This document shows, one piece after another, positions 8,608 through 16,164 of a stretch of DNA of 55,603 nt. Made by a program: the position numbers and the translations under genes. The notes under the pieces were generated by a model. That model was not told where the DNA came from and did no database searches. It worked only from the letters and a program-made list of their open reading frames with translations. Every line of letters begins with the position of its first letter. Positions within the stretch are counted from its first letter, which is position 1. This DNA comes from Hominimerdicola alba (lineage in GTDB: Bacteria; Bacillota; Clostridia; Oscillospirales; Ruminococcaceae), in assembly GCF_900112155.1 (NCBI RefSeq), contig NZ_FOKQ01000029.1, positions 1-55,603 of the forward strand, in the 5' to 3' direction.

Positions 8608-9663
8608 TTATATTGGCTTCTGCTTCAGTCCAACACCGACTGCCACTGTCTCATAATCGATATTATAAGTCAGGCAATACTTATGAACATAAGAATTGAC
8701 ATAGCAGCGGATCGTAAGCGACGGACAATAAGAGAAAGCATTCTTATCAATGAATTTTACGCTGTCGGGAAGGAACAGCTTTTCAAGCTTTTCACAGCCC
8801 GAGAACGCTTCAACGCCGATACTGCTTACGGTATTCGGCACATCAACGACGGTCAGATTTGAGCAGAACTCAAATGTATTATCGGGTATTTCAAGGATAC
8901 CCTTGGGTATCTTTATCATTGCAAGCTTTCCGCACTGGCTGAATGCACCCTGTTCGATGACTCTCAGTCCTTCGGGAAGCTCGATTCCCTTGAGGTTCTT
9001 GCACTCGGAGAACGCATAGTCGCCTATCGCCATCATCGTGGAGGGAAGGCTGATAGATCTCATAAATGTGAATCTGTCAAAACAGAAGCTGTCTATCTTG
9101 GTGAATCCCTCAGGTATCACGATATTTCTTGCAAGTCTGTGTCTGCCTGCGTCAGAGGTCTTGAAGATCTTGGTATCGATCTTCAGCTTAGGACCGTTAT
9201 CTTCTTCCTTTTCTTCGGGTTCTTCCTTCTTTTCTTCCTCTTTCTTGGTCATAGAGGACTGATAAGGCCAGCCGAGAGTATAGGTGAAGCAGGCAAGAAC
9301 AAATTCAGCTGCATTCTCAGAAACGAAAAGCTCATTTATCATATAGCTCTTCGCGCTCAGCAAAGCGTATTCCCTGTTAGTCTTTTCTTCTTTTACCATA
9401 TTTTTCAGAACGCCTGCCCTCATGGCATTTACCAGAAGTCTGCGTTCCTTTTCATATCCGTTAAGGTAATCATTCAGGGTAGACACAAATTGAGTAGGAT
9501 CATTGATGAGAATACTGCCGTGCTTTTCCATTATTGTTTTAAGGATATGCTGTATCTCAATTGTGTTGTCAAATCCTTCGATATTCTGAGGTGCAGGAGC
9601 TCCGCATTCAGGACACTCTATAGCGTTCGGAGGCAGTTCGGCATTACATCTTTCACATTGCAT
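8608..9663 (-). CDS. Zinc-ribbon protein with BspA-type leucine-rich repeats
   Basis: 351 residues, first gene of the TerY-P type operon. A zinc ribbon opens the protein (CERC...CPEC, residues 3-21). A helical region (about 35-150) ends in a Glu/Lys-rich segment. The second half carries at least five BspA-like LRR_5 repeats of about 23 residues (for example FSECKNLKGIELPEGLRVIE). There is no signal peptide, so unlike many BspA-type proteins it is intracellular and probably a protein-binding scaffold for the kinase system. The start ATG follows tcaggagag. The long leader (see 9683-9858) is unusual. Confidence 0.82.
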   Translation of the reverse strand: MQCERCNAELPPNAIECPECGAPAPQNIEGFDNTIEIQHILKTIMEKHGSILINDPTQFVSTLNDYLNGYEKERRLLVNAMRAGVLKNMVKEEKTNREYALLSAKSYMINELFVSENAAEFVLACFTYTLGWPYQSSMTKKEEEKKEEPEEKEEDNGPKLKIDTKIFKTSDAGRHRLARNIVIPEGFTKIDSFCFDRFTFMRSISLPSTMMAIGDYAFSECKNLKGIELPEGLRVIEQGAFSQCGKLAMIKIPKGILEIPDNTFEFCSNLTVVDVPNTVSSIGVEAFSGCEKLEKLFLPDSVKFIDKNAFSYCPSLTIRCYVNSYVHKYCLTYNIDYETVAVGVGLKQKPI

Positions 9664-9682
9664 TTTTCTTCTCTCCTGACAT

Positions 9683-9858
9683 AAAAAATTTAGTTGACCG
9701 ACTTTGATATTTCAGGTAAATGACCGCAATTTTCGTTCATAGTTTTCCGCAGCACGGGCATATCCCTTTAATGCCCGTAAGTTCTGCACTAACTCACGTT
9801 TTCAAGACGGTGCCGCCACAGACGGCATTGATGTATCGATTCCTTATTAAAGACGGTC
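9683..9858 (-). ncRNA. Candidate structured leader or small RNA with its own terminator-like end
   Basis: The transcript from the promoter at 9907-9935 runs about 235 bases before the first codon. Its segment GACCGTCTTT (9858-9849) can pair with AAAGTCGGTC (9705-9696), with one T-T mismatch, closing a ~165-base domain. Inside are two stable hairpins: TGCCG...CGGCA, and a 7-8 bp stem at 9754-9761/9771-9778 (acgggcat/atgcccgt). TTTTTT (9688-9683) follows the closing stem. This could be a riboswitch, an attenuated leader or an independent small RNA. I could not match it to a known class. Confidence 0.4.
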
Positions 9859-9906
9859 TGAAAAGGTAAATTTTACATCGAAAAAATACTCTGATACATT
9901 TATTTC

Positions 9907-9935
9907 AGTATACCACTTTTTGATAAAATTGTCAA
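9907..9935 (-). promoter_or_regulatory. Promoter of the LRR/kinase/vWA/PP2C operon
   Basis: On the minus strand: TTGACA (9935-9930), a 17-base spacer and TATACT (9912-9907). Strong sigma-A-type match; start of transcription near 9900. Confidence 0.8.
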
Positions 9936-10019
9936 GTAAAAATGATATCCTTAAGTTGAAATTTACCGAAGATACACAAATAGAACGTTTTCGAAGCATG
10001 TATCTGGAACGTTTTCGGC

Positions 10020-10063
10020 AAAAAGGGCGGCAAGTCCCGCAGTAAAGCAGGTCCTCGCCGCCC
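10020..10063 (-). terminator. Terminator of the sensory-hydrogenase operon
   Basis: GGGCGGC / GCCGCCC outer stem (10063-10057 and 10031-10025) with further internal pairing, followed on the minus strand by TTTTT. It directly follows the stop of the TM1266-family gene. Confidence 0.85.
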
Positions 10064-10073
10064 GATATCAGTA

Positions 10074-10319
10074 TCATCCAACAGAATAAACTGTATTTGA
10101 GGAAACGCCTTCCAGAGCATTGACCTGTTCTGCAAGCTTTTCAATTGTCTCCTCGGGAGCATCGACAGCAACACTGATTATGTTGATGCCTCTCTCCCTG
10201 TAAGGCACACCCATTCTTCCGACAACAAACTCGCTGTACTCATGAAGAAGAGCATTTACTCCCTCCACAGAAGCGCCTTTTTCGACTATTATCGCTACTA
10301 TCGCTATCTTTGAAGCCAT
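10074..10319 (-). CDS. TM1266-family iron-only hydrogenase system regulator
   Basis: 81 residues, the usual length of this ACT-like family (putative iron-only hydrogenase system regulator). Features: an N-terminal strand KIAIVAIIVE, the family signature YSEFVVGRMGVPYRERGINIISVAVDAP, and a C-terminal helix and strand. It has no DNA-binding domain, so it more likely binds a small ligand or a partner protein. It is the last gene of the operon with the [FeFe]-hydrogenase-like sensor. A paralogue lies at 47524-47769, heading the hydF/nif-like/hyp operon. The family is known next to hydrogenase maturation genes; its molecular role is not established. Confidence 0.88.
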   Translation of the reverse strand: MASKIAIVAIIVEKGASVEGVNALLHEYSEFVVGRMGVPYRERGINIISVAVDAPEETIEKLAEQVNALEGVSSNTVYSVG

Positions 10320-10362
10320 TGGTCTGCCCTACCTTTCTGATCGTATTCACGGACGACTTTGA

Positions 10363-12045
10363 TTATTTCTTTTCGTTTGCTTTATGAAGAGTATCGTTGA
10401 TCTCCTCAACGAGCTTGTTGATCTCGCCGATAGAAGTATCTATGATACCGGAGCTCTCGTTGGTGACATTAACGTTGTCATCAAGGGCGCTGAAAGCATC
10501 GATGGTAGTTTCAAGTATGGATATCAGCTGACTTACACTGCCTGCGTCCATAGTAGAGTTATCGTGGCAGAATGCAACGACATTAGTGAGCAGATCCTTT
10601 ACGACAGCTGCTCTCTCACTGGTCTTGGTAGTGGATTCGCCGATAGTTTCCATATTCTTGAGTATGTTATCAACACCCTCTTTCAGCTTATCCGAAAGTT
10701 CAAGACATTCGTAGGTGATTTCAGCCAGCTTCTCGTGCTGTTCAGCCAGCTCGCTGTGTCTTGCCACCATAACGGATTTAGCGTGGATAACGCAGTTATC
10801 GGGTGTATTCAGACCTCTGTAAATAGCGATAGCCATTTCACGGCAGGATCTGTAACCGCAGGCACGGCAATCGTAGTGCTTCTCGTCCTCAGTATGCTGA
10901 CCCATGCTCTCGTAGATGGGATCAAGCTGTCTCTCGGTAGGAACGGGAGTAGGAGTAACAGGCTTGTAGTTTCTCAGGAAGTCATTTAGCTTCAGCTCAT
11001 CGTCGAACTTCTTCAGCAGCTTATCTTCGCCTCTGCCCATGAATCCACCCTTACGGCGGCTCTTAGCTTCCTTCTCGACTTCCTTCATGGTCAGCATAAC
11101 GTCGAACATGGTCTGGTTGGTATCAGTACCGGGACCTACGTTGCAGCCGAATTCACATGACAGAACATCGAACACCTCGGGGTGCTTGAAATCAGGCATC
11201 TCGGCATACATATCCAGCTCGGGATATACCTTGTTGACACCCTCTGATGTTGTTACATTTATATCGGGATTATGGAGCCAGAGATTGTCTCTCAGTCCGC
11301 CCGGACGGGGATATATAGCACCAACCTGACCCTGCTGGTCATCGAATTTGTACTCATAATCCTCTGCACTTGAAACAGGTATGGATATACCGTTCTTCTC
11401 GAAATACTCATTCAGCTTTCTGAAAGTAACGTTGAAATCCACAAGACCTGTCTCCTCAAATTCATACTTCTTGGCAACACAAGGCGACAGCATCGCTATG
11501 GGATTGTTCCTGTTCAGGTACTTTCTGACATAAATAGCGCAGCACGAAACAGGGCTGTGTATAGGTGAAAGGTTAGCCAGCAGCTTAGGCTGGTAAGTTT
11601 CAACATACTTTACTATTGCAGAACATGGCTGTGTGATGATATTTCCGACCTTCTTCTGCTCTATAGCTCTCAGATGAGCCCATGTGCAGATATCCGCGCC
11701 GAAGGATACATCGTATATGATACATCCCTGCTTGCGGAACCAGTCGAGTATGCCTTTCCACTTTGTGGGGAATACAGACTTTATAGAAGGTGAAACAAGT
11801 ATTATCATCTTATCGCGCTTCATCTTGTTCATGCACTCATCGGTATCATCGATAAAATCTCTCGCACCGTGATTACAGCTAACTACGCAGGCACCACAGC
11901 CTATGCAGCGGTCAGGATTGATCGAAGTTATGAACTTGCCGCCTTCGATCATCTTCGTTATATTAGCCTCAGGTGCGGGACAAGCCCTCACACAGGCGTT
12001 ACAGCCCACACATTTTTCGGGCTTTACTATAATTAATTCACTCAT
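10363..12045 (-). CDS. Sensory-type [FeFe]-hydrogenase-like protein (HydS class)
   Basis: About 560 residues. Two [4Fe-4S] motifs at the N-terminus (CVGCNACVRAC, residues 12-22, and CIGCGACVVSC), then an H-cluster domain. The four H-cluster cysteines are kept: TQPCSA (normally TSCCP), SPCVAKKYE (normally MPCxxKKxE) and CEFGCNVG. The proton-relay Cys just before the first ligand is Pro, and the usual Met residues are changed, as in slow, sensory hydrogenases. A further Cys-rich motif (CRACGYRSC...C) near residue 390 is of the type found in HydS and RnfB. The C-terminal ~150 residues are coiled coil in place of a PAS or kinase domain. Start: ATG 12045 behind AAGGAG; a GTG at 12057 is possible. 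Likely an H2/redox sensor passing its signal to protein partners. Confidence 0.85.
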   Translation of the reverse strand: MSELIIVKPEKCVGCNACVRACPAPEANITKMIEGGKFITSINPDRCIGCGACVVSCNHGARDFIDDTDECMNKMKRDKMIILVSPSIKSVFPTKWKGILDWFRKQGCIIYDVSFGADICTWAHLRAIEQKKVGNIITQPCSAIVKYVETYQPKLLANLSPIHSPVSCCAIYVRKYLNRNNPIAMLSPCVAKKYEFEETGLVDFNVTFRKLNEYFEKNGISIPVSSAEDYEYKFDDQQGQVGAIYPRPGGLRDNLWLHNPDINVTTSEGVNKVYPELDMYAEMPDFKHPEVFDVLSCEFGCNVGPGTDTNQTMFDVMLTMKEVEKEAKSRRKGGFMGRGEDKLLKKFDDELKLNDFLRNYKPVTPTPVPTERQLDPIYESMGQHTEDEKHYDCRACGYRSCREMAIAIYRGLNTPDNCVIHAKSVMVARHSELAEQHEKLAEITYECLELSDKLKEGVDNILKNMETIGESTTKTSERAAVVKDLLTNVVAFCHDNSTMDAGSVSQLISILETTIDAFSALDDNVNVTNESSGIIDTSIGEINKLVEEINDTLHKANEKK

Positions 12046-12090
12046 AAGATTATGCACTCCTTACCATTATATTCCGATCAGACGGGGATC

Positions 12091-13155
12091 TTATTTTTTC
12101 AGCGAATTAGCTTTCTTCATAAGCTCTGCCAGATCTACGCCGCCTGATTTTTTCTCATCGGCTGATTTCTCGGCAGGAGCATCTCCGGACTTCTTCTCGT
12201 CCTTGCTTTCAGCCTTCTCCTCGCCTTTATCCTCACCGTTATCGCCCTTGTTCTTGTCACCGCCGATGGCAGCAGCCATCTTAGCCAGCTCATCAAGTCT
12301 TGCATTGGACTTCTTAGACTGCTCGGAAGGCTTTCTGGGCTCGGGCGCATCGGGAAGCTCAGCCTCGAAAGTCTCAGGCATCTTGAACTCGGGAACTCCG
12401 CCCTCGGTAAGTTTATTCTCGGTAGTTTTGAGCAGCTTTTCAGCTTCTGCGCTCTTATCCTTGATAACCGCGAATACATCATTCAGCTCGGTAAGATGCT
12501 TACCCAGCGCTTCAACGTCCTGGAGCATAGCGGCTCTCAGGTTATTGGAAGCCACCTTCATCTTCTCAGCTGCATTCTTGGATTCTGCATCGGTCTCGGC
12601 TGCTTTCTTTTCAGCCTCATATACTATCTCGGCAGCAGTGTGGTTAGCATCATCGATCATCTCCTTGATGAGCTCCTCTGTCTGTGCCTTCTTTTCTTCA
12701 GCTTCTTTATTTGCATTGGCAACGACAGCTGTTGCGGAAGCCTGTGCTGCTATGAACACCTGGCTAAGTGCATTAGCCTCGTTATCAGATTCGTATGCGT
12801 TAAGCTTTGACTTTGCATCTTCAAGCTCTTTCAGTGTATCTGCATGAGTTGCCTTCAGAGCTGCCAGCTCCTCGGCAAGCTTTGCTTTATCCTCCTCAGC
12901 AGCTTTCAGCTTGGTGGAAGCAGTCTCATTCTGCACCTGAAGACTTGTCAGCTTGACTTTCTCCTGGGTGAGCACTGCTTCATGCGCCTTTTCCTCGGAA
13001 GATCCTTTCTTATATTCCTCGATGAGCATCTTGGTCTCACGAAGTTCATTCTTAAGGTCGAAAAGCTGAGTGTTCAGAAATTCAAATCTCTTTATGACAT
13101 CACTTCTGTCATAGCCGCCGAATTCGACCGTTCTGATAAATCTAGTATCCGCCAT
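12091..13155 (-). CDS. DivIVA-like coiled-coil protein
   Basis: 354 residues, mostly alpha-helical. The N-terminus (FIRTVEFGGYDRSDVIKRFEFLNTQLFDL) resembles the DivIVA/GpsB start, in which a short aromatic strand precedes a membrane-curvature-sensing coiled coil. Long heptad-rich segments fill residues ~25-250. The C-terminus is acidic and Lys-rich with an amphipathic end (VDLAELMKKANSLKK). It is the first gene of the operon with the hydrogenase-like sensor, whose C-terminal coiled coil might pair with it. A polar or septal scaffold role is inferred. The start follows AGGAGG at good spacing. Confidence 0.75.
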   Translation of the reverse strand: MADTRFIRTVEFGGYDRSDVIKRFEFLNTQLFDLKNELRETKMLIEEYKKGSSEEKAHEAVLTQEKVKLTSLQVQNETASTKLKAAEEDKAKLAEELAALKATHADTLKELEDAKSKLNAYESDNEANALSQVFIAAQASATAVVANANKEAEEKKAQTEELIKEMIDDANHTAAEIVYEAEKKAAETDAESKNAAEKMKVASNNLRAAMLQDVEALGKHLTELNDVFAVIKDKSAEAEKLLKTTENKLTEGGVPEFKMPETFEAELPDAPEPRKPSEQSKKSNARLDELAKMAAAIGGDKNKGDNGEDKGEEKAESKDEKKSGDAPAEKSADEKKSGGVDLAELMKKANSLKK

Positions 13156-13259
13156 TATATCATCCTCCTGATGCCAAACTGTCCTAAAAAGGCGTAGGCA
13201 AGCTAATCAATTAAACGAAAGCTGTGCTCTTTGCTCAGTTCATTAATAATTACAATAAT

Positions 13260-13288
13260 AGTATAAAACTTTTTTTCATAATTGTCAA
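13260..13288 (-). promoter_or_regulatory. Promoter of the DivIVA-like/HydS/TM1266 operon
   Basis: On the minus strand: TTGACA (13288-13283), a 17-base spacer and TATACT (13265-13260). Upstream DNA (13289-13547) is AT-rich with no gene; it holds four copies of AACTGT/ACAGTT between 13335 and 13467. Confidence 0.8.
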
Positions 13289-13540
13289 TAGATTTTTTCA
13301 TAAACAAAGAAAGTTTTTCTACGTTTTATTCAAAACAGTTAAGTTAGTTTAGTTCGGACTTGTGAAACAGCCCAAAATTTGCGCCATTCAACCAGTTTTA
13401 GAGTTAACAATTTATTTAAACTGTACAAAACAGTTCAGATTTATTGAATGCAGAAATTATTAACTGTAATTTGTGCAGTTTTTACAAAGCACAAGTATAT
13501 TAATATATATAAATATATAGTATAGTTGCTGTGGTCCGCG

Positions 13541-13574
13541 AAACAAAAGCACTCACCGTTCCCCGATGAGCGCT
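13541..13574 (-). terminator. Terminator after the 185-residue hypothetical gene
   Basis: 11-bp stem with a few G-T pairs, arms agcactcaccg (13548-13558) and cgatgagcgct (13564-13574), followed on the minus strand by TTTTG. Confidence 0.8.
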
Positions 13575-13591
13575 TGACCATTTTATGGTAT

Positions 13592-14149
13592 TTACCAATC
13601 ATTTTCACAGTCCTTAATAAGACGCTGTACCTCTTCATTGAAATAAAGCCCTACATCGAACAGTTTGTCAGCCTGCTGTTTGGTTATCTTGCCCGAAAGG
13701 GAATACACGAACTGTCCGTGCTGGCGCTGTGTGCCGTCCCATGAGTCTATCACCTTTATCCAGCCCGCTTTTCCCAATGCCCTTTCAGGGAATTTTGCGC
13801 CGGGTATGAATTTCTCAGCCAGCATTATCGCGCACCTGTTATGATTTGTATAATCGCAGGAATAGGTATCCCCCTGCGGCGACATCCAGCCAAGCTTGAA
13901 ATTATCATCGTTCTTGAAAAACATCTTCTCCAGCGGAAGAGGGTGTTTCTTATCCGATTCTATTATCTTTACAAAATGATAGTCGTCTTCTTTGAAGGAG
14001 TAATAACCGCCGCTGCCGTCAAGAACTACGGGAAGCTGCTCTTTCTTCACAACTTTCTCGAAGAGTGTGCCTTTAAGAGATTCCAGTGTATCATGGTACT
14101 CATTGCAGTACAGCCCTGTCGGCGACCTATACACAGCATATTTCTTCAC
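13592..14149 (-). CDS. Hypothetical cytoplasmic protein, 185 residues
   Basis: The product (KKYAVYRSPTGLYC...) is rich in aromatic residues and has no signal peptide or membrane helix. It reads as a compact alpha/beta protein. I chose the GTG start at 14149 because AGGGGGG lies 8 bases upstream; an in-frame GTG at 14170 is less well placed. It stands alone between the HydS promoter region and rlmI, with its own terminator. I do not recognise the family and assign no function. Confidence 0.65.
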   Translation of the reverse strand: MKKYAVYRSPTGLYCNEYHDTLESLKGTLFEKVVKKEQLPVVLDGSGGYYSFKEDDYHFVKIIESDKKHPLPLEKMFFKNDDNFKLGWMSPQGDTYSCDYTNHNRCAIMLAEKFIPGAKFPERALGKAGWIKVIDSWDGTQRQHGQFVYSLSGKITKQQADKLFDVGLYFNEEVQRLIKDCENDW

Positions 14150-14261
14150 AGCGTTCACCCCCCTCTCCACGAACTATACATTCATTAAATATTTTATCAC
14201 ATTTCTGCCTTATTTGTCAATAGCTAAAATTGTATATATCTATTTTTACAGGCAATATGCG

Positions 14262-15491
14262 TCACACTACCTGGAACAGGTAGAATTTAAGGTAATCCGT
14301 TTCGGGAACATTCATGAGTATAGGGTGGTCAGGTGCCTGCTGACGGGCTTCAACCAGTTTCAGCCTTACGCCTGCATCCTGTGCGGCGCTCATCAGCATC
14401 TTAACGAAAAGCTCATTGGTCATAAAATGTGAACAGGAGCAGGTCGCAAGATATCCGCCGCGGGGCAGCATCTTCATTGCACGATAGTTTATCTCCTTGT
14501 AGCCTCTTTCCGCTGAATTCACGGTCTTGCGGCTTTTGGTGAATGCGGGAGGATCTAGGATAACGAAGTCATATCCCGCCTTTTCCTCTGTCAGTTTCGG
14601 CAGAAGGTCAAACACATCGGCACAGATAAAGTCCATTTTATCGGACAGTCCATTCCTCTCCGCATTAGCCTTTGCAGTATCCACTGCGAACTGCGAAACA
14701 TCAACAGCCGTAACGTGCGCCGCGCCGCCGAAAGCCGCATTAAGCGCAAAAGAGCCTGTATGTGTGAAGCAGTCCAGCACCTTTTTGCCCTTTGCCAGCT
14801 TAGCCGCCGCCAGACGGTTATACTTCTGATCAAGGAAAAATCCAGTCTTCTGACCGTTCTCTACGTCCACCTTGTAGATTATGCCGTTCTCGCATATCTC
14901 GGTAACAGGTGACTCGGGAGGTGTAGGCAGAAAATCAACCCTGTACCAGCCCTTGCCGGTACCAAGACCTTCCAGCTCACGGATAGCTACATCATTTCTC
15001 TCCATAATTCCCCGCAGAGCTACACCGTCAGCGGCAAGTTCCTCGGTCAGCAGACGGTACAGCATATCCTTTCTCTGCTCCATGCCGTAGCTCAGCACCT
15101 GCACCGAAAGTATATCGTTATAGCGGTCTACAGTCAGCCCGGGAAGTCCGTCGGATTCACCGTGAACCAGTCGGCAGGCAGAGATATCATCACCCATGAC
15201 GGTCTTGCGGTGGTCGAGAGCGTATCTTATCCTGCGGCGGAAAAAGCTCTCGCCGAAGGTTTCATTGGCATTGTCCGAAAGTATCCTCACCCTGATCTTG
15301 CTGTTAAGGCTCACAAGTCCCGAACCCAGATAGCTTCCCTTAGGTGAAAGAACATCGGCGATACTGCCGTTCTCCACCCCCTCGGGAGATACCTCTATCT
15401 CGTTGTCATACACCCAGGGGTGTCCGCCTTTCAGCCTGTTTTCACACCTTTTACTGACTTTGAAAGCAGGAAAGCTCCTCTGCTGCTTCAT
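14262..15491 (-). CDS. rlmI: 23S rRNA (cytosine-C5)-methyltransferase, RlmI family
   Basis: 409 residues, normal for the family. It would methylate a cytosine of 23S rRNA using S-adenosylmethionine. A PUA RNA-binding domain covers the start (GHPWVYDNEIE, residues ~23-33, is a hallmark). A central RNase H-like segment follows, then a Rossmann-type methyltransferase domain with VLDCFTHTGSFALNAA (SAM binding), DPPAF (catalytic loop) and TCSCSHF (catalytic Cys). The start follows AGGAGG. It is followed closely, in transcription order, after the membrane protein at 15492-16157, so it may be transcribed with the secG/rnr group. Confidence 0.9.
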   Translation of the reverse strand: MKQQRSFPAFKVSKRCENRLKGGHPWVYDNEIEVSPEGVENGSIADVLSPKGSYLGSGLVSLNSKIRVRILSDNANETFGESFFRRRIRYALDHRKTVMGDDISACRLVHGESDGLPGLTVDRYNDILSVQVLSYGMEQRKDMLYRLLTEELAADGVALRGIMERNDVAIRELEGLGTGKGWYRVDFLPTPPESPVTEICENGIIYKVDVENGQKTGFFLDQKYNRLAAAKLAKGKKVLDCFTHTGSFALNAAFGGAAHVTAVDVSQFAVDTAKANAERNGLSDKMDFICADVFDLLPKLTEEKAGYDFVILDPPAFTKSRKTVNSAERGYKEINYRAMKMLPRGGYLATCSCSHFMTNELFVKMLMSAAQDAGVRLKLVEARQQAPDHPILMNVPETDYLKFYLFQVV

Positions 15492-16157
15492 TTATTTTTC
15501 CTCCTCTTTTTTCCTGTATGTCATCTTCATATCGATGGCGAATATTATCAGATCAAAAAATACCAGTAATATTCCCCAAGCGTATAACTGCGTGAACATC
15601 ATCTTCATGGGAAGCAGTTTTATCACACGGTCAGCCCATATACCGCAGAAATACAGCGTTACTATAAAAGCCGAGATATCAAAAGCGATCTGAAGTCCCG
15701 ATATGATCCTCAGCGTTTCAGCACTGCGCTCAGATCCCCTGCGGGTAACTATCCTGCGCAGAAGAATTATCGTCCACCCGCCCAGCAGAAGTGCCGCCGC
15801 TGATACGAAAAACGGATAGAATACAAGAATTTTCTTCCCCGTCACATCGTAGGGCTGATAGGCGTGAAATATCTCATGCAGTCTTTCAGCCACGGACATT
15901 CCCGCCGTCATTTCATGCACCGATTTAAAATGCACGCCTGTCTCACTCGGGAACTTATGATACACAAACAGCATTCTCAATAAGCTGATATCGAATATTA
16001 ACCAGCTCAGCGCCCTGAAAATGATATGGTTAATGGCTGTATGCCCGATCACCGTTTTATCATCACCGTCGCAGTGCATGATCTTTCCTATAATAATCCC
16101 GTGTGAGCCTTTGCCTGTAAGCAGTTTTTTCAGCTTACGTTTTTTCTCATCAGTCAT
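15492..16157 (-). CDS. Hypothetical membrane protein, four transmembrane helices
   Basis: About 221 residues. The basic N-terminus (TDEKKRKLKKLLTGKG) is followed by roughly four hydrophobic helices (near residues 55-75, 115-135, 155-180 and 190-212) and a basic tail. The start at 16157 is chosen because GAGGAAACA precedes it; the stop codon of rnr lies 7 bases upstream, indicating translational coupling. A longer frame to 16259 would overlap rnr. Family not recognised. Confidence 0.7.
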   Translation of the reverse strand: MTDEKKRKLKKLLTGKGSHGIIIGKIMHCDGDDKTVIGHTAINHIIFRALSWLIFDISLLRMLFVYHKFPSETGVHFKSVHEMTAGMSVAERLHEIFHAYQPYDVTGKKILVFYPFFVSAAALLLGGWTIILLRRIVTRRGSERSAETLRIISGLQIAFDISAFIVTLYFCGIWADRVIKLLPMKMMFTQLYAWGILLVFFDLIIFAIDMKMTYRKKEEEK

Positions 16158-16164
16158 TGTTTCC

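Noticed and set aside
7765-8862. 365-codon plus-strand open frame
   Set aside because: It lies opposite the kinase gene, which has clear family motifs; the plus-strand translation has no recognisable features and is a mirror of the kinase codon pattern.
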